This document shows, in pieces, positions 40,101-50,607 of a stretch of 64,000 bases of DNA. The notes under the pieces were generated by a model. It made no database searches and was not told where the DNA came from. It worked only from the letters and a program-made list of their open reading frames with translations. This stretch comes from Xiphophorus maculatus (lineage: Eukaryota; Chordata; Actinopteri; Cyprinodontiformes; Poeciliidae), in contig NC_036458.1 in assembly GCF_002775205.1 (NCBI RefSeq), positions 1,580,560-1,644,559 on the forward strand, given 5' to 3'. The position numbers and the translations under genes were made by a program. Positions within the stretch are counted from its first letter, which is position 1. Every line of letters starts with the position of its first letter.

Positions 40101-43100
40101 TTTACTAATACAAAGACAAAACAAAGAACACAGAATGTGAAATAAAGTATTCCAATAAATGCATTGGTACCAAAACCAATAAAAACATTATGATGAATTA
40201 AAAACTTTTAATGACATGCATTTGTGTTTACAGCTTTTTTATTTGCATTATTGGAAATATTGGATAAATATAGTTAAATTTTACTATCCAAAAATGTAAA
40301 AAATGGTAAAAATGATGAAAATGTACATTTGTGGGTATAAAATTTTCTAAATATAATAATTTTGATTAATTACTTTCTTTTTGAATTTGTATTCTTTCCA
40401 TGAAAACTATATTTTCATATCTTAGTGAAGATTTGGTATCAACATTACAGATTATAAACTTATTCCAGACAATTCCAGAATAAAATGGTAAAATAAAATT
40501 TACCATTAAGATCTTTTGATATATTTCACCATGTGCTGATTAGCAGAATAAATTCTGAGTAACAGTTTAGATATCATTCATTTCGCTGATGTTATTATAA
40601 TGTAATTTATTTAATTTCCCTTTGGGATCAATAAAGTATTTTTGAGTTGAATTTTAATTAAGACATTTTTCCTGTCGCTATCCAACACGACCACCAGGGG
40701 GCAGCATTGGCCAGTCATTTCTCATAATTAGCATCTGGTGAAGCGAAGGAGAGTAAATTTATCTCAACAACAGCCTGGTATGAAGATATAATGATCATTC
40801 CTGCCATGTTCTGATGCCGAGCTGCTGAGAAAAGAGTCCAGGCAGCTTCAGATTAAACCTGAACCCAGTGACCTGAGGAGGAGACGGTGATGAAGGGCGA
40901 TGAAGGTTACCTCCTCTGACCTCGGCGGCATGTCAGTCAGCGCCTCCTGAGCTGCTTTCCCTGCAGGAACCAACAAGCAAAGAACCCAAAAATTTTACTC
41001 AAGTAAGAGTGACAAGTAGTCATTCAAGAAATTACTCAAGACAGAGTAAAAAAGTATTTGGTAAAAAGTCGACTCAAGAACTGAGTAACCGATCAAATGT
41101 CAATCATTTAATGTTTAATACTACACTACCAGACGGACCAAAATATAAAGTTAAGTGTAAATTTTGGTAATTCAAAAATCAAAATGACAATAATTCTTAT
41201 AAATAACAAAAAATAACAAAATCAGACCAAATAAAATAGTTTTTCAAAACAAATGTATAAACCTTTAACAAAAACTGCAGGTGTGTGTCTGTCTGATGAA
41301 TCTTTTTGTTAAAACATGTTTATTTTTCCTTCAGTGGGTAGAAAATCCAGAAATTTTACTCAAGTAAGAGTAGAGATACTTCATAATAAAATTACTCAAG
41401 TAAACATAAAAAGTACAGTGTAGTAAAAATACTCCTAAAAGTAATTTATTTCTAAAAAGTGACTCAAGTAAGTGGAACTAGTTACTACCCAACTCTGCCA
41501 ACAAGAAAGAGAACGTCAGAGCGTCGGACTCTAGAAAACTTCTGCCCCACATTTTCACAGCAAAGATGAACCGAACCCTGAAACTTGTTCTCAGTTTGAC
41601 CTTTGCTACTATTCCTGAAACGGAAATAAAGACATGAGACGGAAAGAGAAGCAAAGTCCTGCAGCCGTTTGATGTGGGATTCATGTCTCCTCTGATCACC
41701 GTTCTCCAAGCTTTGCTCTGATAATGTGTCAGAGAGGATTCTAGTTCAGGATAAAAACAGGATTTAGGAGTTTTGTTTCCCCAGATAAATTCTGTCTTTG
41801 TTTTGTTTTTTCGTCTTTCTCTCTCTGGAAGAGACATTAAAGACGAACACGCAGCTGCATGAGCAGAACTCTGGAAAATACTCTCTGTTGGTGATTCTTT
41901 CAATAATCAGTAATGATTAATTTGATTAATAGTTTCAGCCCTGTGGATAACAGCTCTGTCCAGTATCCCGGCATAAACCCAAACTGTTTTGGGTGAAAAT
42001 TCTTATAAGGAAAATGAGAAAGCTGCTCCACTTCTGACTTTTTAATGACTTCAGATATACAGTATATCCTTCTTTCAGCCAGCTGACCAATAGTGTGTAG
42101 CAACTAGTGGGGGAGGAGCAGCGTTATACTCCAGACAATCAAAAAAAGGCTCAGGTGGTTCAGGTATTCCTCTGTTAAAAGCTCTTTAAACCTGTTCAGT
42201 CCTTCCTGGTGTTTATGAACCAGAGGTTCTTCTCACCGTTCTTCATCTGATATTCAATGGCTGCTTTGAGGTTGAAGGCTTCGATCAGAGCCGACTGATG
42301 CAGGACCAGAGTGTTTCCCACGCTGTGAACGTCGAAGCCTTCCGTTTTCACCCCGACGTCCAGCTCTGCCGCACAAACAAATCACAAACGAGTCAACGAG
42401 CTGAAGAGGTTTACAGAGAAAAGCAGAAAGTAATTCCACCTGGATGTTCTCTCATTCCTCGGTCTATGATCTCTGTGATGTATTTGACGGCCTGCGGATA
42501 GTTCTTCATGCTGTAGTAGGTCAGGGCGATGTTGTAGGACAACGCTGGCACAAAAAACACATGAACAAAGAAAAACAGGAGATTTATGGTCATTATGAAC
42601 GGACTTCTGCAGACAGAGGTCCATTTTTTGTGTGGTCGTTCAAACTACTACTTAAACGCAAACGCACTCAGACTTCTGTGTGAACGCTTTACGACCCCAA
42701 AGCGACCTGGATGTGCAGAAGAAGAACGCTGACATCACTCAGCAGTGCTCTGTTTAGAGCAGTAAAAATGGCCGCCACCGTCTATGGATCAATTTAAAGT
42801 GACAGAAGCCGATTTTAACGTCACAAAATCATAACAAGACGAAGGAAACTGATAAAAATAAAGCCCAGCTAACAGCATCGACCTTCAGTGGAGCATCGAC
42901 TTCTATGGAGAAATCTGATTGGATGTGGAGTCAGAGCTCAGAGTGGTGCGTTCACTGGCTGCTTTCATTAGTTCATTACTATCATTTTCATCCACTGTTT
43001 ATGTTCAGATTTACCATCTGGATTCTCCTGATGCAGAAATATGACGCATGTCTCCCATCAGTGACGTGAAAGTCGGGTAAAGTGCAACATGATAAGACGC

Positions 43101-46100
43101 TTTGAAAACGATCAGATTCAATTTAGTTCCACATTTTTAAGTGGAACAGATTGGATTTTTTTGTGGCTGAAAAAGTTGGATTTGGGTCGCATTCGCTGTA
43201 TTAACCTAACAAAGTTTTTTTGGAGACCAATCAGATCCTGTGAATGACAAAAGTGACAACAAAAAGTAAAGAAAACTACAGAGATTAACAGGTTTCCTGC
43301 TTCCTGTGTGTTTGGCTGATCACCTGGGACGTATCCCAACATCTGCATGGCTGTCATGAACTTCTTGCTGGCCTCCTCATACTTGCCGTCCTGATAGAGC
43401 AAGCAGCCCATGTTGTAGACGTAGTCCGGGTCGTCCTGCGGCAGCTGCTGCAGGAGCAACTATCAGCACAAAGAGACAGAGAGAGAGTCAGCAGAGAGAA
43501 AATCACTGAACAAAATGGCTGCTGATGGGAACGAGCTTCACCTTGGCACCAGAATAATCCTCCTCACAAAATTTGATACATGCCTGGAGCTTCACCATCT
43601 GGGATAGAAACAGCAGGAATCAGAAACAGAAACAAATATAATGAAAAAACAGATAAAGTATAAATTAAAACATATTTCAATTTATTAGAGCTGTTTTTAT
43701 GGAGACCTTGGTGTCTGATTGGCTGCTTCTAAGAGCAAGTCAACAACTTATTCCAGATTTGTAATTAATGAGTTTGATGGGTGAAGGTTAGACACTGTAA
43801 ATTAATCCATGGGTAGGGTTAGGGACATGAAGCACAGGAACATGAAATAATTTATTAAATCACAAAATAATTAGGTCTAGTTTTTTTTAATGAAATCACA
43901 ACACATTTAATTATTTCTGTATTTATTTCCTGCTTTAAAAAAATGTATTACACATTTAAATCAATATTTTATAAGTTATGTATTTATTGTCTGCAACAAA
44001 CCGACAGCCTGAGCAGGGTGACCCGCCTCTCGCCCCAAACGATGGATGGATGGATGGATGGATGGATGGATATGTATTTATTGTAACTTGGCAGCCTTAA
44101 TTTTCCATACTTCACTCATGAAACACAGAATAAATATTACAAAAATATGTCTTTTTCACTGTACTTTTTCCTCAATATTAAGGAATTATTGACTGAACAC
44201 AAGCTCCTGTTTCTTGCTGTAATGTTACTTGTGAGATAGTTTTGCTTTATTTCAAATTTACTAAGAAACTAGACCAAAATTACTGAGAAAATATTTTTAT
44301 TTTTGCAATTTTATTGTTAAATTACTGAATAAATAGTCATATAAGCTCAACAACAAAGATATTAATTGTTTTTATTCTGTTATTTAGGTCATTTAACCAT
44401 TTAGTGCTTTTATAACCTCTGATCATTCATGGAACTTCATTGAAAAGGACAGACATAAAACACTTTCTATATTTTGGCAGGAAAACTTGAACACAATATT
44501 CTGGATGCTCTTCTTATCTCTTCTTTTATTACCGTTCTTAAAAATATTCTGTTTTTGTCTAAAGTCTCCCCCGGCAGCTCAGAGCTTTGCCTCGATTAAG
44601 CATCAGGATCGGATCAAACATGTGGCACCTTGGTGTGGCTGCTGGGGTTGTCCAGAACAAACGAGGCCTTGGTGGCCTCAGAGTAAGCTCCGGCTTTGTA
44701 CAGCGACTGGGCGTAGTACAGCTTGTACTCCTCCACCTCCGGGTGCAGCTGGGTGAGCTGCTCGTAGCACTCTGCGGCGCTGCTGAAGTCCTGGATGTGG
44801 TAGTAGCAGAACCCCAGCAGGGACAGCGCCGCTCTGGACTGAGACACACAAACACACGGAGATACTTTTAACACAAAAACAACAGAATGTAGGTTAAATA
44901 ATCCTAAAACCCTGGATTAAGTTTTAGTTATTGGCACTGACTGGCAGATAGAAACTCACAGCTGGGTTATATTTGATCCAAATCAGAATTTCTTACATCA
45001 CAGTAAAAATGTTAGGAACAAAGTGTTTTATCCTCTAAGTAATATTCCCAGAGAGTGACCCAGTTCCAATCCAGAGATACGTAAAATGCACAATCTGCCA
45101 AACTGATGACTGTAATGTTTTGCTTTCTGCCCTCCTAAGAAGAGATTAGCTCCAGTTATTATAAAACTCAGCTGCAGAAACACTGAGCAGCTCCAGTCTG
45201 ATCGGCATTCAGGTCTGCTGTTGAAGTGAAAACTAAAACTAATTCTGAGGCGTCTTTTACTTTATTTAACCCACACCTTCGGATCCAGCAACCTCTCCAG
45301 GGGTGAAACTTTTTCACTTCCAATAAGATAAAACACCGATATTGCAGTTTTGAGCATTGGCCAATACAAACATTAACCCGACATCAGCCCAAATAATTCA
45401 TAGTTACTATTATGAGTTATTACTTATTTTGTAGTGTGGAATATTAGAAAAAGCTTGATCAAATGATACATAGAGATGATCTATTGGTTATTTTTGGATT
45501 AACTAATTAATAATTAGATAGCAAAAGGTTCTTCATAGTAGATTTTATTTTATTTTATAATTTTTTACAGAATTTGAACCATGTGAAGCTAAAACTTAAC
45601 TGCCACTGGATAGAACAGATTAACAGACAAGAGTTTTTAATTTTAAATGCAATTTATTAAAAAATGATTAGGTTTATTTGATAGTGACAGGCACATGGTA
45701 ACATAAACAAACTGAATAAAACAGCAGTCCCAACATCTGACGTAGTCAGAATTCTGTTTGTTTGTTGAACATATTGAATGTGATTATAGACTTTAAATTA
45801 ACAGTATAGTGGCTCAGTTTGCTTTTACATCCCTGGATATTATGTTGGCAGCTTCTTTGGATCCCTCAGCCACTTACCTTGGTGTGTTTCTGAAGTTGGC
45901 CGTTAAGTATGTGAATTGCCTCCACATATTGTCCGTCTTTAATCTAAAACAGATAAAATAAGCAGAGATGTAATATCTATCAACACACTTTAACAAGCTA
46001 TTAAATTAATGAAAGAAAAACATCTTGTATTTGAACATACGGTAGAACATATTTATTTCAAATACGTATGCCGAATTACAGAGATGATAGTTATGATTGA

Positions 46101-46299
46101 AAAAAGCGTAACTAAGTTGTGTTTCCCTTTTCAGTTACGGACGTACACTAAATTTAGAACAAATCTAAACGGAGTTTGGCCTGGCTTTATCACTACTAAT
46201 GTAGCCGTTGACCTGAGAAACTAACTTCTATCCAAACAACGAGCTTCTCACCAGTGTGTAGATGGTCGCCGTGTATTCTCCATCTTTAATCGCTGCCAT
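32839..46299 (-). CDS. ift70: IFT70 (TTC30), intraflagellar transport B subunit
   Basis: TPR superhelix protein of the IFT-B core (partner of IFT52/IFT88), needed for cilium assembly and axonemal tubulin polyglutamylation; orthologue of zebrafish fleer and worm dyf-1. Nineteen coding exons: 46252-46299, 45878-45943, 44629-44838, 43542-43598, 43324-43459, 42440-42544, 42237-42365, 40911-40960, 39741-39893, 38744-38809, 38617-38670, 38443-38508, 37509-37585, 36325-36532, 35552-35623, 35127-35230, 34903-34981, 33954-34083, 32839-32975. Phases join perfectly to 648 aa (human TTC30A 665). Start MAAIKDGEYTATIYTLIKDG; TPR text such as LLGFCYYHIQDFSSAAECYEQL; C-terminus EVTGWNK. Two donors are weak (GTTCAT at 34902, GTTGTT at 38442). 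CA repeats or a pyrimidine minisatellite directly precede three acceptors. Confidence 0.97.
32985..33185. repeat. GGAGGAAACGAGGAAAATGG minisatellite
   Basis: About 200 bases of almost pure purine on the plus strand, units of roughly 18-24 bases (GAGGAAACGAGGAAAATGGG). On the ift70 transcript it is an uninterrupted pyrimidine run ending ten bases before the acceptor of the last exon (32975). Confidence 0.95.
33220..33545. mobile_element. DNA-transposon remnant, ift70 last intron
   Basis: Contains GACCATCACACTGCCACCACC, a recurrent phrase of fish DNA-transposon derivatives, and TTTTGTCTCATCTGTCTTG. No open frame. Confidence 0.45.
33568..33790. mobile_element. hAT-type MITE with intact 8-base target duplication
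   Basis: 223-base nonautonomous element. Terminal inverted repeats: left CAGGGGTCTCAAACTCCAGG, right the complement ACTGGAGTTTGAGACCTCTG, with CCTCGAGGGC/GCCCTCGAGG inside. Flanked by perfect 8-base duplications GTCTAAGG at 33560-33567 and 33791-33798, diagnostic of hAT insertion. Confidence 0.95.
34086..34140. repeat. CA microsatellite abutting an ift70 acceptor
   Basis: About 27 CA units. On the transcript the run is UG repeats ending immediately before UUUAG, the acceptor of the exon that starts at 34083. Almost no ordinary polypyrimidine tract remains. Confidence 0.97.
34843..34857 (-). promoter_or_regulatory. CTCF-like core, ift70 intron
   Basis: CTGCAGGGGGCGGTA on the minus strand, near 45 bases downstream of the donor at 34902. 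Good core but weaker 5' base than the others. Confidence 0.35.
35627..35662. repeat. CA microsatellite abutting a second ift70 acceptor
   Basis: ACACACAC with one GC variant. On the transcript UG repeats run into GCUGUAG, the acceptor of the exon starting at 35623. Same architecture as at 34086-34140. Confidence 0.95.
35735..35895. repeat. TAAATATTTA repeat array
   Basis: Short array of GGAGCTAAATATTTACTTA-like units with near-palindromic structure; relatives at 14985-15270 and 56630-56890. Confidence 0.65.
36664..37472. mobile_element. TA-flanked foldback MITE split by an LTR-like insert
   Basis: Outer element starts CACTGCAAAAACAAAATATT and ends ATTTTGTGTTTCTGCAGTG; both ends are flanked by TA. 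The arms are long inverted repeats that would fold over the whole length. The centre is interrupted by a GC-richer insert at 36910-37340. Without it the element would be about 380 bases. Confidence 0.8.
36910..37340 (-). mobile_element. Possible solo LTR inside the MITE
   Basis: 431-base insert bounded by TGGAG and CTCCA (TG...CA ends). On the minus strand an ATTAAA signal lies about 45 bases before the 3' end, as in an LTR. It is markedly richer in G and C than its surroundings. Flanks are GATA and GATT, a four-base duplication with one mismatch at best. The open frame at 36952-37341 on the minus strand has no recognised domain. Could instead be another kind of inserted sequence. Confidence 0.45.
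38070..38400. repeat. GACTTTATTCTCATAAT degenerate array
   Basis: Repeated words TTATGACTTTATTCT, GTATTATTACAAC and TTCTCATAAT over about 330 bases of an ift70 intron. Shorter relatives occur at 16330-16520 and 21180-21370. Confidence 0.75.
38941..39320. repeat. 20-base tandem repeat, 19 copies
   Basis: Unit ATTCACTCAGCTATGAACAG repeated exactly 19 times with no length change; only point variants (C/G at the eighth base, CATTCAG, TTAATTCAG, one AATCAC). Located in an ift70 intron (38810-39740). Strict length homogeneity points to recent expansion by unequal exchange. Confidence 0.98.
40691..40705 (+). promoter_or_regulatory. CTCF-like core, ift70 intron
   Basis: CCACCAGGGGGCAGC, the closest match to the vertebrate CTCF consensus in the window, in the intron between ift70 exons 40911-40960 and 39741-39893. 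Confidence 0.5.
40985..41500. repeat. Dispersed repeat ending AACTAGTTACTACCCAACTC
   Basis: Same family as 17385-17905, similar length and order of blocks (ACTCAAGTAAGAGTGACAAG at the start, GTATTTGGTAAAAAG, AAAACATGTTTATTTTTCCT). In an ift70 intron. Confidence 0.75.
43990..44072. mobile_element. Retroposon tail with GATG microsatellite
   Basis: AGGGTGACCCGCCTCTCGCC followed by GATGGATG repeats is the end of a common fish retroposon whose tail is GATG repeats. It shows how the large CATC arrays at 3739-4152 and 5431-5979 could have been seeded. Confidence 0.6.
44110..44320. repeat. Half copy of the foldback MITE
   Basis: Right half: TCAATATTAAGGAATTATTG, ACAAGCTCCTGTTTCTTGCT, AAACTAGACCAAAATTACT. 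Lies in an ift70 intron. Confidence 0.7.
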
Positions 46300-46431
46300 G
46301 GCTCCCAGAAAGAAGCTTTTTAGAAACACAAACTGCTCGTTTTTCTCCGTAAACTGTAGCTGTTTATCATAGCATTTATGCTAGCTCCTATAACGGAGAC
46401 GAGACGGAATGCATAGGAGCTGTTACCTAGC

Positions 46432-46444
46432 AACGACGTAGACC
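46432..46444. promoter_or_regulatory. ift70: RFX X-box in the ift70 promoter
   Basis: GTTACCTAGCAAC, a perfect palindromic X-box (GTTACC, one spacer base, AGCAAC), 133 bases upstream of the ift70 start codon. RFX factors drive ciliary genes, including IFT genes, through such sites near the start, so both position and gene identity fit. Strong motif evidence; occupancy untested. Confidence 0.85.
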
Positions 46445-46644
46445 GGAAAGAGGAGAGTTGGCAGGCGTCTTCGGCAACTAATAAAGTAAAATGATTTGTT
46501 TTGTTTGGTTTGTAAAGGATATTAAACTGCGTATTGTTTTACTCCTTCATAGTCCAGTGCTGCAGCATATTGTGAATGTATTTAATTTCTAAATTTTATT
46601 CATAAATTTGAGTAGGCGGGCCTAACACTGCTTCAGAAAAAGTG

Positions 46645-46682
46645 ATTGGTTTACAGTTAAACTGCTGTGCAGATTAACCAAT
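46645..46682. promoter_or_regulatory. Paired CCAAT boxes between ift70 and the 46740 start
   Basis: ATTGG at 46645-46649 and CCAAT at 46678-46682, 33 bases apart and in opposite orientation, 58 bases before a plus-strand ATG and about 350 from the ift70 ATG. The arrangement fits NF-Y sites of a two-way promoter. Confidence 0.5.
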
Positions 46683-46739
46683 CAGGTGCTACGTTCTTTT
46701 TCAACGGCCACAGCGACGGTGTAAGGTTTTTTTTTTAGG

Positions 46740-46760
46740 ATGGGTTGTAGCAGTGGAAAG
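46740..46760 (+). CDS. Possible first coding exon, MGCSSGK
   Basis: ATG followed by GGT TGT AGC AGT GGA AAG and then a donor GTAAAA. The peptide MGCSSGK is an N-myristoylation plus palmitoylation type start. It lies just downstream of two CCAAT boxes, head-to-head with ift70. I could not find the next exon with confidence; a candidate acceptor follows at about 46860-46866 (TTTAACAAGTTCCAG). The family is not recognised. Alternatively the T-run plus AG before the ATG is chance and no gene exists. Confidence 0.3.
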
Positions 46761-47378
46761 GTAAAATAATTATTTACTGAAATAATAAAATATATTTTAA
46801 TACAGAAGTTTAAGTTTTAAATAATTATTTACTCATTTTTTTACTTGTATATTTAACAAGTTCCAGACAAACTCAGCTGTTAATAAACCTGTTTTTATTC
46901 ATACAATTTTCATTTCTATTAAGTGTCAGTTACATAACGTGCAATGTGAATAAGACAATTCATTTGAGCACATTTATTTTTATTTAAGCAAATACAAATC
47001 AGAGATAAAGTGAATATTAATGCAAATTAACGTCCTAATTGCTAATTACGCAAAAAAGCTATTAGCAAAATATGTTTTCATATTTTATCGATTAAAAACT
47101 AAAGGGAAAGATTTATTCAGATACAAACTACAAAACAAGAAACTAAATAGTTTATAACAGCAACTGTCCTTGTGTTGGATGTCTATAGATACCAAAGAGA
47201 ACAAATAATTTTTTTCTCTTACTAAAATAATAAAATATAACATTATATCAAAGAATAACAAAGATACAATACCTTCTTTCTTTGATATTTATTTCTATAT
47301 TCTGCTCAGTTTTCTGTCATCATACTATTGTTGTTGTTGTTGCCAGTTTTTGTAATTTTCTGAGTTTTTCAACTTTTT

Positions 47379-47658
47379 AATATTAAGTAAATGATTCCTT
47401 AATATTAATGAAAAACTACTAGATCCATCGGCAGATTGTTGCACTTATAACATGGGGAAAATGTCTTGTTATAAATGACATTATCTGCCTAAGGAACTAA
47501 TACTTTTTCACTAATATTAAAAAGTAATTGACTTAAAACAAGCTCCTATATCTTGCTGAAAAGTTACTTGAAAGTTAGTCTTACTTAAAGTGTACTAAGA
47601 TTGTTGAAATAGAAACTAGATAAAAAATACTTGGTCAGATTTTGTGTTTTGCAGTGTT
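47379..47658. repeat. Foldback MITE, left end lost
   Basis: Contains the centre (GATTCCTTAATATTAATGAA, CTTATAACATGGGGAAAATG) and the complete right arm ending ATTTTGTGTTTTGCAGTG. Confidence 0.8.
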
Positions 47659-47902
47659 GGAGGAAATGCCTGGTCCTCCAGTTTCAGCAGCAGCTCTGAT
47701 TCATGTTCAAAATGAAGCAAAAAGTTTTTCCTAACCCAGCTGCCTGTTATTTCCATTTCTCGCTGCTTAATGAAAGAGATTCTGCCTGTTTCAATCCTTC
47801 AACAACAGCACAAGAACAGACTGGTGAGCTTCACAAAAATGATCTCATGAGTTAATTATGTACGACTTGACTTCATCCAGAGGTTTAAAGTAAAGAACAC
47901 AC

Positions 47903-48063
<161 letters not shown>

Positions 48064-50329
48064 AAATTAAAACAAACCAAGGTGCTGGAGGTTTGCCTTT
48101 GACCCAAACCACACTGCTGACCACTGGGCCTCCATAATGATGGGGGAACGGGTACATGCCTTGTGAATGTGCTTGAAAGTGAGAGTTTACATTTCTCTCT
48201 CTGTGTGTGTGTGTGTGTGTTGCGTATGCATGCATGTCTGCAAGCTGCAGGGATGTGTGTGTTTCTGCTGCCTGTCTTTTTCCAGCTCTTTCTGCATGCT
48301 GATCATTGAGTTCAGTTAGAGCGAACAGGAAGCCTCAGTGAAGAGGATCTGCAGAACAAAAGGTACTGATCAATAATTTTTATATTTTACAGACATTTGA
48401 CTCAGAAAAACCATTAAAGGGGAACTGAGCAACCATTTTATTACTGCCTTTAGACCTTAAAGTGAACCAGGATAGTTATTCTTTATTTTATATTTAAAAT
48501 TTGTTTGGTGGAGACGAAGATTTTAACCTCAAATAATTTGTGTAATTCTTTGTTCCTTATGCTGCTTATTTACAGATTATGTCAATATTTGAGGATTTGT
48601 TAATGAACTGAATTTGTTCCACACTTGTTCTTGTTGCAACCAAAAACTTTTGATGTATTTTATTGGGATTTAAAGTGACATGCAAAGAAAACACACAAAT
48701 TTTCCAAGTATTTTTGCTCTAGTTTCTAATTCAAATATCTTAGTACACTTGAAATAAGACAAAAGTGACTTAACACTAGTTTCATTAGTAACATGGGGAA
48801 AAAGTTGTAAGTGAAATAATGAAGTATTTATAAGAAGACCCATTCATACTGTGCCTTTTGGTCATCTTTGTTCTTGACCTTTGGCCTGTTGGTGTTATCA
48901 TAGTGAACAGGGATTTTAATAAAGTTTGCAACACAGAGGAACAAAAAACTGGATCTTTACACACAGCAGAAGATCTGAGACATATTTACGCTTGGGGGGG
49001 AGATTACTGGAAGAGCTGAGGGACTGGATGAATTCGATGTTAGAAATAAATTGGGAAGAAAAATTCAAACAATCGTGTTGTAAAATGTTTTGGTAAAAAC
49101 AGTAAAATATTTAATAGAAAATAAATGAATCATAAAATTATACAGATTCCAACGTATGGCAACCAGTTTTGCATTGAAATGCCTTTTTTAAAACTAGGAG
49201 GAATAGCTTTTATTTTGAAACAGGAAATGGAACTGCAACGTGTTTTGTTCTGTTTAAATGTTCCTCTGATTTAGTTGAACTGTTAATCTTTGCCTTTACC
49301 TTTTAAATGGTCAGAAAATAACAAAATCAACAAAATAATAATCATTATTATTTTAGTTTTGTTTATCATTTGTTTTTTCTCCTCCATCTCTTTTCTCTCT
49401 TCTTCATGGTCCTTTACTGCCTGTACTGATATTACTAATTACTTTTTAAGAGCAAATCTGTTACTGACACTGCATGGCAACCCGACCCACCGTGTTTTCC
49501 ACATGGAAACCGATAGATAAAAATGTTTGTGAAGGAGTGAGGATGCTATAAAGTGGGAAATGATAGACTTTCAGACAAAAAACAAGACATTTCCTATTAG
49601 AAGATTTTTTTCTGAGTTTTTTTTTTTTGCACATTTGCTATAAATATCTGTCTTATATTCATTCTACCTTTAGAGATTGAAGGAAGATTTTCATGTTATT
49701 ATCCTCACAAATGTGTTTAACTTCAGTCTTTTGCAGCTTTCACTTCTCCAACACATGAGCTTTATTTAGTCTGCTGCTGCTTCTGTGTATTATTGTTGGC
49801 ACATCTTGAATAAATCCTGACATGAAGGTGCAGTTTTTCCCCAACATGCCTCTGCAGCTCCTTTCTGAAATTTCCAATCAGTTCAGGTTTGTGCATCAGC
49901 TCTCCGACTCCAGAGGCTGGGAGTTTTTCAGCCCTGGGGCTTTTGCCTCTTTCTAACCTCTGAAAGTCTCTGAAGTGTATAGAACAAGGAATTAAATTTC
50001 TTTTCTTTGGATTTGTAGCCACACAGACTCTTTCAAGCAGAGAAAATCCCTGCAGACACCTGATTGAAGCAGTTTGGTACAAAACTCAGCTTTTAAAAGC
50101 TGCATAAATTCAAGAAAACAAAGCAGGAAACAAACTGATGGTTGCAGCTGTGGACTGATGATGATGATGGTGGTGGTGCATGTCGAAACATCAAAGGTTT
50201 GAGTTAGTCAGATTAAACTGCTGCTCTGACTCCATTAAAATGTTTCTTCCTGGAATCAGAACAATCAGGTCCATCCAGAAGTGAAAAGTGTCAAAGACAT
50301 CAATCTGAGCTTAACAGGAACAAACCAAA

Positions 50330-50515
50330 TGTCTTCTGGAGAAATGTTTTATAGTCAAAAACACTGCACCAGTTGTCAACCATGGCAGTGACAGCATCAT
50401 GCTGTGGGACAACAATCATCCCAGTGCAAACTGGTTTTAGACTGGAAACAGCAGGCGAACGCTTCTGAATTAACCTTTGACCTCAGCGTTGTTTGAAAGG
50501 TGTGGATGCTAAGCT
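50330..50515. mobile_element. DNA-transposon remnant, copy 1
   Basis: GCATCATGCTGTGGGACAAC, AATCATCCCAGTGCAAACTG and TTAACCTTTGACCTCAGCG are shared almost word for word with 56345-56510. Similar to decayed transposase-derived text frequent in fish. No frame retained. Confidence 0.6.
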
Positions 50516-50607
50516 TAGAGTCGCTTCAGATGAGTTTTACCAACCCGTGTTGAAGCCGTCAGAAACAGGATGAAATCTCGTCTCTCTCTCCAGGCGCTGA
50601 CCTCATA

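Noticed and set aside
43118..43323. Extension of the ift70 exon at 43324-43459 into downstream sequence
   Set aside because: The donor GTGATC at 43323 and phase to the next exon explain the break; the extension has no TPR similarity.
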